Of a stretch of DNA of 64,000 nucleotides, positions 44,690-52,856 are shown in pieces. Location: contig CAYWGH010000016.1 in assembly GCA_964457925.1 (NCBI GenBank), forward strand, positions 71,501 through 135,500, written 5' to 3'. How positions within the stretch are numbered: position 1 is the first letter of the stretch; each line of letters starts with the position of its first letter. The DNA is from Coneutiohabitans sp964457925 (lineage in GTDB: Bacteria; Zhuqueibacterota; Zhuqueibacteria; Zhuqueibacterales; Zhuqueibacteraceae). The notes beneath the pieces were generated by a model, which saw only the letters and a list, made by a program, of their open reading frames with translations, had not been told where the DNA came from and searched no databases. Position numbers and translations under genes: made by a program.

Positions 44690-44701
44690 GGAAGGGTCTC
44701 C

Positions 44702-45529
44702 CTAAAAATTTTTGCGTTTAAAAGAAAAAACTGCCAGGCCAAAGAAAAAAAGGCCGATGAGCAGCGAATGCCAGAGCGGCACCCAGCTTGCCACCGGTTC
44801 GCCCATCACCGTTTCCGTTACCATTTTTCCAAGTTCGAACGTGCGGGGGGTGATGTAATAAAGCCCGTCAACAAGCCATTGATAGATTTTTTCAGAGAGC
44901 AAGGCATAAATTTGATTGCGCTTGAACAGAAACGGGCTGAAGAACGTGATCAAATATGCGCCCATGATCGTGACGGCCGAGTTTTGCAGCGTCACGCCCA
45001 GAAAAACCATGAAGCCGTACAACACTGCAAAGGTTGCGGTGATCATCACGCCGCTGAGCAAAAACGGCCAATGCCACATGCCGGTTTTGAGCGAGAGAAT
45101 CAGCCAGGCCCCGCCGATCAAATAGAACACGTTAAAGCTGACAATCGCGAGGGCGCCGAGAAAACGCCCAAACAACAGCCGTTCGCGTGAAATTGGTTTG
45201 GCCAGCAGCCAGTCAATGTTGCCCTTGTCCAGCATGTTGGGCACGAGGCTGGCGGTTGCGAAGATCGAAAAAAACAAACCGCCGGTGAACAATGCGCCCG
45301 CCAATACCGATTCGATGCCAATGACGAATTTATCCACGCTGACATCAATGCCCTCGGCCTCTTTGCCGAAAAGCGAGAGTGAGGCTATCGCGCCGTCAAC
45401 CGCATCGACATTCAAAGCCAGCAGCAAAACGGCCAGCACGATGGAAGAGACAATAAAAAAACCGATAAAGGTTTTGCGCGCAAGCGATTCACGGAACGTG
45501 TAATAACAAACGGCCCAGAGCTGATTCAT
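44702..45529 (-). CDS. ABC-2 type transporter permease
   Basis: The 275-residue membrane protein has about six hydrophobic segments (FIGFFIVSSIVLAVLLLALN, IESVLAGALFTGGLFFSIFATASLV, FYLIGGAWLILSL, GVMITATFAVLYGFMVFLGV, IMGAYLITFFSPFL, LLIGLFFFGLAVFSF). The NIDWLLAKPISRERLLFGRFLGAL coupling-type segment is typical of ABC-2/NosY-like permeases. ATG 45529 overlaps the end of the ATPase gene by four bases, and an AGGAGGG site lies inside that gene. Together they form a two-component exporter; the substrate is unknown. Confidence 0.88.
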   Translation of the reverse strand: MNQLWAVCYYTFRESLARKTFIGFFIVSSIVLAVLLLALNVDAVDGAIASLSLFGKEAEGIDVSVDKFVIGIESVLAGALFTGGLFFSIFATASLVPNMLDKGNIDWLLAKPISRERLLFGRFLGALAIVSFNVFYLIGGAWLILSLKTGMWHWPFLLSGVMITATFAVLYGFMVFLGVTLQNSAVTIMGAYLITFFSPFLFKRNQIYALLSEKIYQWLVDGLYYITPRTFELGKMVTETVMGEPVASWVPLWHSLLIGLFFFGLAVFSFKRKNF

Positions 45530-46503
45530 GATTTACCCTCCTGTGTTTTCGCTGCGGCAGCGGAAAAGACCATGTTTAAGTCTGTGGTGTCCGTGCCCTG
45601 AATCGTTTGAAAAAAACTTTCTTCGAGCGTTTGCCGGTGCGGAATGATGGCCTGAATCAAGGTATGATGCTGGCGCAACAGATCGATAATTTCATTCAAC
45701 GGCTCGGGGCCGGATACCACGAGATCGAGATGGCCGTTGTTGGCCTCGGCAAAGCTGGCGCGTGCACGAATTTGCTGCATCAATGCGGCATCTTTCACGG
45801 AGGCCTGCAAGCGATAGCGCTGATCTGAAATCGTCAACTCCTGTACCGTGCCCTGGCGCAGCAATATACCCTTGTTAAGAATGGCGACTTCGTCACAGAT
45901 CATCTCGACTTCGGAGAGCAGATGAGAGTTGATGAAAACCGTTTTGCCTTGCGCTTTGAGTTCGACCAGCAGATCGCGAATCTCCTTGCGGCCAATGGGA
46001 TCGACGCCGTCCGTAGGCTCGTCGAGAATGATCAACTCGGGATCGTGCAGCAGGGCTTGCGCAATGCCCAGACGCTGCAACATGCCCTTGCTGTATTTTT
46101 TTGTACGCGAATCACGCCATTCCCACATCTTAACACGCTTGAGTAACAATTCGGCGCGTTTCAATCGCTCGGTTTTGCTCGCCATGCCGCTCAACCGGCC
46201 ACAATAATCGAGCAGCGCCGCGCCGCTGAGAAATTCCGGGAAGCGGTGGTTTTCAGGAAGGTAGCCCACGCGCGTGCGCGCCTCGGGATTTGCGACGGAA
46301 ATACCGAACAGCGTGGCGTTGCCGCTGTCCGCGCGCTGCAAACCAAGCAGAATTTTTATAAAGGTAGTTTTGCCGGCGCCGTTCGGGCCGAGCAAGCCGA
46401 AGATTTTGCCAGGCGCGACGGTCAGGCTGACATTCTGCAAAGCTTTAACGCGGCCACGATTGAAATGGCGTGTTAAGTTTTGCGTTGCGATAATGGGGGG
46501 CAT
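45526..46503 (-). CDS. ABC transporter ATP-binding protein
   Basis: The 325-residue ATPase has Walker A LGPNGAGKTT near residues 38-47, a Q-loop region (VGYLPENHRFPEFLSG), signature YSKGMLQRLGIAQALL, Walker B LIILDEPTDGVDP and switch histidine FINSHLL. The extra C-terminal domain (about 225-325) is usual in the CcmA/NatA-like ABC-2 subfamily. It is the first gene of the exporter operon, with AGGAG before ATG 46503. It drives the permease encoded next. Confidence 0.93.
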   Translation of the reverse strand: MPPIIATQNLTRHFNRGRVKALQNVSLTVAPGKIFGLLGPNGAGKTTFIKILLGLQRADSGNATLFGISVANPEARTRVGYLPENHRFPEFLSGAALLDYCGRLSGMASKTERLKRAELLLKRVKMWEWRDSRTKKYSKGMLQRLGIAQALLHDPELIILDEPTDGVDPIGRKEIRDLLVELKAQGKTVFINSHLLSEVEMICDEVAILNKGILLRQGTVQELTISDQRYRLQASVKDAALMQQIRARASFAEANNGHLDLVVSGPEPLNEIIDLLRQHHTLIQAIIPHRQTLEESFFQTIQGTDTTDLNMVFSAAAAKTQEGKS

Positions 46504-46632
46504 ACAAGCTCCTGTTTAGTGGCAGAGCTTGTACGTGCAAGAACGACTTTTGGTTACAGGCGAATTTGGCGGGATTAATCGCCGAAAACGGCGGCGGTAA
46601 TGCGCAAAGCTATGATACCCGAATATCGCTAT

Positions 46633-47250
46633 TTAGGCGCGCGACCGCGCAGTTTTGAGTTTGCGCATGCCGTAAAGCAGCAACAACAGGGCGCCGGGAA
46701 GTAGCACTACCAGCACGATCAGCCAGTCCGGCGTACCGAACAACGCGCCGATCCAAACCAGAGAAGCAAAGCGAAAGGCGCGCCCCACCAACCCGGCCAG
46801 GGCAAAGTGATACTTGTTATATTTTGAAGAGATGGCATATAAACGCAGCGGCTCGGATGAAATCGGCAGAAAGGAGGCAATGGCGATAATCGAGAAGGGA
46901 TATTTGTCGAAGCCGGCGAACAGCTTTGATACCAGCTTGATGTCTTTCACATCGAGCATTTTGCCCCGGCGGACGATGAAATCATAGATGGCGTATTCCA
47001 ATAGAAATGCAAAAAATGTCGCCGCGGTTGCAACCGCGATCACAGACAGGCCATCGGTTGATTGGCTTGCTAATAGCACCAACACATTCACCGGCACTGG
47101 AAAAAATGCGCAAGCAACGCTGATGAGCGCGAACAAGACGGGCAATCCATAAAATTGTTCGGTGAAAACCCCGGCCCGCGCAATCAAAATGAGAACGCCC
47201 CACGCCAAAATCACAGGAGCCGCACGCAGAATCTTTTCGCGTAGTGCCAT
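46633..47250 (-). CDS. VTT/DedA-like membrane protein
   Basis: The 205-residue protein has four to five hydrophobic segments. Its central part (FFPVPVNVLVLLASQ, ATFFAFLLEYAIYDFIVRRGK, YPFSIIAIASFLPISSEPLRLYAISS, YHFALAGLVGRAFRFASLVWIGALFG) resembles the SNARE-associated VTT domain, whose proteins include DedA lipid flippases. ATG 47250 starts directly before the first membrane helix; the frame extends upstream without a ribosome-binding site. It is preceded by a terminator, so it likely has its own promoter. Confidence 0.78.
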   Translation of the reverse strand: MALREKILRAAPVILAWGVLILIARAGVFTEQFYGLPVLFALISVACAFFPVPVNVLVLLASQSTDGLSVIAVATAATFFAFLLEYAIYDFIVRRGKMLDVKDIKLVSKLFAGFDKYPFSIIAIASFLPISSEPLRLYAISSKYNKYHFALAGLVGRAFRFASLVWIGALFGTPDWLIVLVVLLPGALLLLLYGMRKLKTARSRA

Positions 47251-47340
47251 GAATGCCGCTTTCGTATGATGTGAGTCTGTGCAAAAGAATAGCGCGAAGA
47301 TACGAAAGCTTTTTTCTTTTCTAAAGCCTTTTTTCAAGGC

Positions 47341-47383
47341 AAAAAAGCCTCGCTCACCTTGATTCGTTTCATGAGCGAGGCTT
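47341..47383 (-). terminator. Terminator after the VIT/vWA gene
   Basis: On the minus strand AAGCCTCGCTCA (47383-47372) and TGAGCGAGGCTT (47356-47345) form a perfect 12-bp stem followed by T residues (down to 47341). It lies 25 bp after the stop at 47408. Confidence 0.9.
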
Positions 47384-47407
47384 GAGAATTTCACAAAAAT
47401 GATCGGG

Positions 47408-49432
47408 TCAACGCAACAACACCATCCGTTTCATCTGCTTCATGCCTTCGACTTCCAAAACGCAGAAATACACGCCCGAGGCCATCACGGTTCCAAATTC
47501 ATCCAAGCCATCCCAAACAACGCTGTGCGTACCCGCATTTTGATCGGCATCAATCAATACGCGCACCAGCTTGCCGTTGAGATCATAGATTTTCAGCGTA
47601 ACGCGCGCCGGGCCTTCGTTCAAAACATACGTGAGGCGCGTTTTGGGGTTGAAAGGATTGGGATAATTCTGCAGCAGCACAAAAGTCGCGGGCGGTGCAA
47701 AAACTTCATGCGAAGATTCTGCGACGCTGGTAGGCGGCGGGCCCGGATCGGTGAAACTCGTGAACGGTGTGAGAATACCGTAAAGCAGGCTCAGGCGAAT
47801 GACTTCTTTTTTCCATTCTTCCCATTGATTTGAGCCGTGCGGCACGCCTGCCATCAACACCAGCAGCGCGTCGATTTTGTATTTTGCCCACATGCGCGGC
47901 AGAAAACGATTCGTCAGCGAGTCTGCGGTGAAATTCACGCTGTAATCATAGCGCACCGGCGTTCCGGCGCCATCGCCAAGTAACGTCACATTCGCCGGGC
48001 CGGGGTGGGCGTAGCGTCCCAACACCACGAGCTGCTCGCCGACATAAATGTCCGGCAACTGTAACGGATACACTTCGCTCGCCACCGCCGGCGTGAAATC
48101 GATGCGAATGTTCTGCAACAACGGATTGCGAATTTTACTGTAAAATGCGCTGATGCGACTGGTAACCTCATCGTTGCCTAAGAACTCGGCGATACCGTTG
48201 TTGTTCGCGGCAACTTGAGTAAGCAAAGCTTCATTCACATCGGCGCCAATGCCAAATACGAAAATGCGCACGTTATGCGTGTTGGCGTTGATGACCGCCT
48301 GTTGATCGAGCGAGGCAATGCCATCGGTGATGAAGATGATGATGTTGGCCGTGGTGTCGCTCATGTCCTGGCTCAAGCCGGACAGCAAAGCCGCCTGCAA
48401 GTTTGTGCCGCCCGTGGCTTGAATTTGATTGATGAAATTGCGCGCGGCGGTAATTTCACCGTCTGTTGCAGGTACGGGATTCGAGCGGAATTTTGTAACA
48501 GATGAGTTGAATTTGATCACATTGAAGCGGTCGCTCGCGTTCAAATGATCGACGGTGAAAAGCGCAGCCGCTTTCGCTTGTTCAATTTTTTGCCCGGACA
48601 TGCTGCCGGAAACGTCAATAATGAATGTGAAGACTTTGTCAATAATTTCTTCCTGTGAGGTATTTGGATCCGGCTCCGCCAGCATGATGAAAAAGCCCTC
48701 TTCGTTCTGTGGTTTGTGAGAGAGTAAAAACACGCCCAGATCCGTCTGGCTGACTTGATAATTCACCACAAAGTTGCGGTTGGCCGGCAGATTCTCTTGA
48801 GAAAAGAAAAGCGCGGCCATGCTGTCGCTGAAGCTGCTCGCCACCGCGCCGTGGGAAGGATTCGACAACCCGACAAGATTGCGCTCCGAGCGCAGATGCA
48901 GATCGAGCGCAAAGCTCTCCAGCGGCCGTTGTGCAAACGCTTTCAAATCGAGTGGGTAATCATAAACCACTTGCCCGTTGCGATAATCCAGCAGTTCGAT
49001 GTAAGTGAGTTCGACGATAAGAGTCGAGTCTGGCGGCAGCGAGTCTGTAAAGGCGAATAAAAACGGCGCCTCACCAAGATAATCAAGAAAAAAACGATCA
49101 ACGTCGCCGCCGGGATCGATGATGCCGCTGGAATCTTGCGGCGCGCCGGTGATTTGCGCCGTGCGCCACGCGCCTCCAATTTTCCAGCGAAACTGAATCA
49201 CGCTGGCATTGACATCTGTGGGAAAGCCATATTGTAGCCCAATATGCCGCCGCCAGGGATTCACGAAGGTTTGTTGTGTGACCGTCGCGGCGACTTGGTT
49301 GTTGATGTCTGCTGTGACCATCACCTGTTGCGGCTGCAAATAGCTCGACGCCTGGCCTTTGATTTTCATAATACCGTCGGCAAAGGCGGGCAGGGCGGCG
49401 AGCAGCAGAAAGGGAAGTAGAAGTTTTTTCAT
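47408..49432 (-). CDS. Secreted VIT/vWA-domain protein with T9SS sorting domain
   Basis: The 674-residue protein has a signal peptide (MKKLLLPFLLLAALPAFADG), a VIT-like N-terminal domain (about 20-240; ATVTQQTFVNPWRRHIGLQYGFP) and a vWA domain with intact MIDAS residues (FIIDVSGSMSG; GGTNLQAALLSG; FITDGIAS). A T9SS type A domain follows (LLQNYPNPFNPKT, LKIYDLNGKLVRVL, GVYFCVLEVEG, KRMVLLR). The fold is that of inter-alpha-trypsin-inhibitor heavy chains, which bind proteins or matrix through a metal ion. Surface adhesion is inferred. The paralogues at 49660 and 52857 share the same layout. ATG 49432 is used. Confidence 0.88.
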   Translation of the reverse strand: MKKLLLPFLLLAALPAFADGIMKIKGQASSYLQPQQVMVTADINNQVAATVTQQTFVNPWRRHIGLQYGFPTDVNASVIQFRWKIGGAWRTAQITGAPQDSSGIIDPGGDVDRFFLDYLGEAPFLFAFTDSLPPDSTLIVELTYIELLDYRNGQVVYDYPLDLKAFAQRPLESFALDLHLRSERNLVGLSNPSHGAVASSFSDSMAALFFSQENLPANRNFVVNYQVSQTDLGVFLLSHKPQNEEGFFIMLAEPDPNTSQEEIIDKVFTFIIDVSGSMSGQKIEQAKAAALFTVDHLNASDRFNVIKFNSSVTKFRSNPVPATDGEITAARNFINQIQATGGTNLQAALLSGLSQDMSDTTANIIIFITDGIASLDQQAVINANTHNVRIFVFGIGADVNEALLTQVAANNNGIAEFLGNDEVTSRISAFYSKIRNPLLQNIRIDFTPAVASEVYPLQLPDIYVGEQLVVLGRYAHPGPANVTLLGDGAGTPVRYDYSVNFTADSLTNRFLPRMWAKYKIDALLVLMAGVPHGSNQWEEWKKEVIRLSLLYGILTPFTSFTDPGPPPTSVAESSHEVFAPPATFVLLQNYPNPFNPKTRLTYVLNEGPARVTLKIYDLNGKLVRVLIDADQNAGTHSVVWDGLDEFGTVMASGVYFCVLEVEGMKQMKRMVLLR

Positions 49433-49659
49433 GAGACTTGCCTTAACTGTTTTCAAACGAATTTTCAGACAAGCAAGACATTGAATGCTTTCGAACGGTA
49501 CGAAAGAAACAGGCAAAACCATTTAATTGCATCATGCGTTTACCCGTTGGCCGCCTTGATCCGTGGGAAGGAGATACGGCTATTTTCGCTCACAGAACTA
49601 AAACCATGAATTTTTTCCCCTCAACCCGGATGGTGCTTGAGTTCGAAGAGCCAACGCCT

Positions 49660-51819
49660 CTACTTGATCATCAGCAACTTCACCGAGTATCTTTGCGCGT
49701 GCGTCTGTAGAACGGCGTAATATGTTCCCGTGGCAAGCGTTTGCCCGGCAGCGTTGCGGCCGTCCCAGGTGAATTGGAACAAGCGGTTTTCCGCCTCGAC
49801 ATTCACGTCATACACACGCACAATTTGTCCCGTGACGTTGTAGATGCGCAAAGAGACCTCACCGGACTTGAGATTTGACGGCAAGCGCAAACGCAATGTC
49901 GTTGCGGCATTAAAGGGATTGGGATACGCTTGCAGAACCGAGTCTGCCGGCGCCTCTTCACGCGCAAAAACCGAAGTCGGCGGCACCAGCACGGTTTCAT
50001 CCTTGCAGTCCGTGCAAACTTTGACGGTATCGTTCGGCTCCAGCGCGAGAAAGGCGGTGTAGCGCGAGAGCACGCGTTCGCGCACACTGGTATCAATAAT
50101 CTCGCGTATCATCTCATTCGAAGGCGAAGGTTGTGCCTCCAGCGATGCGATGTGATTGCCAATCCAGATTTCCTCTGCAAGCGTGTCTGCTGCGGCCATT
50201 TCATTTTCGGTGAGGTTAATGACGCGCGAAAACGGCGCGCCGCGATAAAATCCCGACGCTTCAATCACAAAAGGAAACTCCCCGGCGAATTTTCCCACTT
50301 GCAGAATCGGCCGGTCGAGATAAACGGCGTGGTTCGTGCTGTTGCCCAATGCAAACCGGCCATAACAAAAGCCGCCGCCGAGCGTGGTGTGAAGATCAAA
50401 AACATCGATGAAACCGCTGAGCGACTGCGAGGCCCCAGTCAGCAGAGCAGAAAATGAATTGCCGGCTTGGTTCAGCCTGATGTAGCTGCCGACCGTGCGG
50501 CGCGCGAGATTTTCGTAGAAGTATTCATTGCCAAAGTAGTATCTGCCGCCATTCCAGTAGGAGGCCGTGTTGTTGCCGGCGAAATCTGCAATATGAATCG
50601 GAGGAACGGGATCGAGGTTTCGTAACAGATCTTCAAGCAAAGGGTTGGCCACCAGAAAATAGCCGGCTTGATCAGAGCAGGCAAGCAACAGCAGGCTGCC
50701 ATCATTGCCCTGTTGCTTGACGAAATCAATGCCGTTGGAGAGCAGCGCCGGAAGGTTGCTGTAACTCGCGATGGGCTGGGCGCCGGCATTGGCAAACGCC
50801 TGCGCCACACCCGCGGAATCGGCCGCGAACCAATGCTCACCAGCGCGCTGAATCGTGGCGCGGGAAAAGATGAGATTGAAGGAGTCGCCGGCCGTGAAGC
50901 TGGTTTGCAGCATGGTCTTGACGCCGGCAAGCACCTCGGCGGGCGTGATGGTACTCTTGCTGGCGTCATAATCGAACAGAATTGCCACTTTTTTTGCAGC
51001 TTGCAAGTCAAGCGCTTGCGAAGGCAGCAACGCTAGTTGATAGATGCCTTCATCATTGTTTTGAAGTTTGCTCACAAACACGCCGTTTTGCATGGGCGAG
51101 TCGAGCGCAAAGTTGAGTGAAATGGCCACCGCCTCGGTGGGAATCTCGGCGCGCACATAATCGCCGAAGATGGAGTCTTGTTGCGCCATGAACGGCAGAT
51201 CAGGGAATTCCTGCAAACGCGGATTGACCCAATCCGTGTGAGGCCAGAACAGCAGATGGAAAACCGACAACGGCGTGCGTGACGTGCGCAGCAGATTGGT
51301 GGGCAAGCCGGCGATCACTGAAGTCGGCTGCCATTGCGCCGGCATCAAGTACGTTAGCTTGATCTTGCGCGTCTTGTTACCCCGCATGGGATAGATGCGC
51401 AGTTCGTAACTGTTCTCGTCATTCTTGAACAGAATGGCGGGATCGCGGCGGCGCTTGACGATGTCTTCATAAATCGAAGAGGCTGTCCAGCGATCCATGA
51501 TTAAGGCACGCATGATTTGATCATCCACCCACAGCCAGAGATCGTGTACGATCGCCTCTTTGGGCAAATCAAAAAAGAACTGCACCTCCACACTGTCACT
51601 GGCGCTGAAGCCCAAATTGCGCGCCGAAAAAGTGAGGTACAAGCCATACTCCATGTAAATGCCCTGCGGTTTGATCGAGATAACAGCCTGCTCGATCGTG
51701 CCTTGGCCGGCACGCCAGGTTTGTTGCGGATGCTGGATGTAGAGATATTCGTAAGCCTGTGCCATGTTGCTCAAGACCAGGAGTCCGAGCACAATCAACA
51801 TTTTTCTTAACGTTTGCAT
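49660..51819 (-). CDS. Secreted VIT-domain protein with degenerate vWA and T9SS sorting domain
   Basis: The 719-residue protein has a signal peptide (MQTLRKMLIVLGLLVLSNMAQA) and a clear VIT domain (about 60-190; VQFFFDLPKEAIVHDLWLWVDDQ, RWTASSIYEDIVKRRRDPAIL, ELRIYPMRGNKTRKIKLTY). A vWA-like region (about 270-420) has the metal motif changed: DYDASKS appears where DxSxS is expected, and no matching threonine is seen. Two cysteines (CTDCKD) precede the T9SS domain (LQAYPNPFNAATTL, LRIYNVTGQIVRVY, LLMIK). A very strong AAAGGAGGT site precedes ATG 51819. It is likely displayed but without metal binding. Confidence 0.86.
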   Translation of the reverse strand: MQTLRKMLIVLGLLVLSNMAQAYEYLYIQHPQQTWRAGQGTIEQAVISIKPQGIYMEYGLYLTFSARNLGFSASDSVEVQFFFDLPKEAIVHDLWLWVDDQIMRALIMDRWTASSIYEDIVKRRRDPAILFKNDENSYELRIYPMRGNKTRKIKLTYLMPAQWQPTSVIAGLPTNLLRTSRTPLSVFHLLFWPHTDWVNPRLQEFPDLPFMAQQDSIFGDYVRAEIPTEAVAISLNFALDSPMQNGVFVSKLQNNDEGIYQLALLPSQALDLQAAKKVAILFDYDASKSTITPAEVLAGVKTMLQTSFTAGDSFNLIFSRATIQRAGEHWFAADSAGVAQAFANAGAQPIASYSNLPALLSNGIDFVKQQGNDGSLLLLACSDQAGYFLVANPLLEDLLRNLDPVPPIHIADFAGNNTASYWNGGRYYFGNEYFYENLARRTVGSYIRLNQAGNSFSALLTGASQSLSGFIDVFDLHTTLGGGFCYGRFALGNSTNHAVYLDRPILQVGKFAGEFPFVIEASGFYRGAPFSRVINLTENEMAAADTLAEEIWIGNHIASLEAQPSPSNEMIREIIDTSVRERVLSRYTAFLALEPNDTVKVCTDCKDETVLVPPTSVFAREEAPADSVLQAYPNPFNAATTLRLRLPSNLKSGEVSLRIYNVTGQIVRVYDVNVEAENRLFQFTWDGRNAAGQTLATGTYYAVLQTHAQRYSVKLLMIK

Positions 51820-51837
51820 AACAACCTCCTTTACAGA

Positions 51838-52842
51838 CTAATGCAGCAAAGCCATTTTTCGTGTTTGTACGAAATCACCTGCTGCCATCTTATAAAGATA
51901 AATGCCGCTGGCGGCAATCTCACCCGCTGCGGTTTTGCCGTCCCAAATCACGCGATGAAAACCTGCGGGCTGATTTTGGTTGATCAATGTCTTGACCAAC
52001 CGGCCGTGCGTATCAAAAATCTGCAAGACAACGCTCACATTTTGTGCGATTGAATATTTAATCGTTGTCGCGGGATTAAAGGGATTCGGAAAATTCTGCG
52101 CCAGCTCGAATTTTGCGGGAATCCTATCGCCTTGATCCAGAACACTTGTCGCTGTGGTATAAACGATCGTCAACACCGGGCGATTCTCGACAACGGAATG
52201 GTTCCGCGAATCGAAACGCTTGGCGCTGGCGTTGGTTGCTTCATTGCCCAGCAGCAGCCAGCCAAAGTTTTCCGACGGCGTGTCGAGCCAGGCTTGCACA
52301 TCCGCGACCATTTCCGGCGTCGATCCCCAATCGTAAAAGCCGAGAATGCCGGAGATGGTTTGCGCGGCGCTGGCTGCGGCGGCGAAATCGCCGCCGGCAT
52401 TGGCCCAGCGTTGCGTGTTGAAAAAGGTGTGAATCCACGTCGCATCACCGGTTGTCGCTGAAGCGCCTCCGCCTTCCTCGCCAAACGCCACTGACATGCC
52501 CTCGCCCCAATCCGCCAGCACGCGATGCAGCGCAACGGAATAAACCCCCGAAAGCGCGCGCGACACGTTGAGTCTCAGAGTTGCGCTTTGAATCAAAGCG
52601 CCGGCAGGAATGTTTCCGGCAACGTCGAACGCCACCAAACCGCGTCTCACTTCACCGTGATTATTTTGCCCGGCAAATAACCCCGCACCGCTGCCGTTGC
52701 TGAATGAGCCGGAAGCATTTTCGTAAAGCGTATTATCCTTGCTGGCGATGATTTTGACTTCGACTTGGGCATGCAACGAGCTGATGAAAAGGAAACCTGA
52801 TACCGACAAGAAAAGCGCCAAAAACCGGTTGCGACTGCGCAT
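51838..52842 (-). CDS. Secreted DNRLRE-like protein with T9SS sorting domain
   Basis: The 334-residue protein has a signal peptide (MRSRNRFLALFLSVSGFLFISSLHAQ). A DNRLRE-type beta-sandwich follows (about 30-205; KDNTLYENASGSFSNGSGAGLFAGQNN, RRGLVAFDVAGNIPAGALIQSATLRLNV, NRPVLTIVY), then a T9SS type A domain (LAQNFPNPFNPATTI, VLQIFDTHGRLVKTL, TRKMALLH). Such sandwiches are structural or carbohydrate-binding; no active site is visible. GGAGTGATC precedes ATG 52842. It sits 18 bp from the VIT gene downstream and 14 bp from the one upstream, so the three form one operon. Confidence 0.85.
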   Translation of the reverse strand: MRSRNRFLALFLSVSGFLFISSLHAQVEVKIIASKDNTLYENASGSFSNGSGAGLFAGQNNHGEVRRGLVAFDVAGNIPAGALIQSATLRLNVSRALSGVYSVALHRVLADWGEGMSVAFGEEGGGASATTGDATWIHTFFNTQRWANAGGDFAAAASAAQTISGILGFYDWGSTPEMVADVQAWLDTPSENFGWLLLGNEATNASAKRFDSRNHSVVENRPVLTIVYTTATSVLDQGDRIPAKFELAQNFPNPFNPATTIKYSIAQNVSVVLQIFDTHGRLVKTLINQNQPAGFHRVIWDGKTAAGEIAASGIYLYKMAAGDFVQTRKMALLH

Positions 52843-52856
52843 GATCACTCCTGAAG

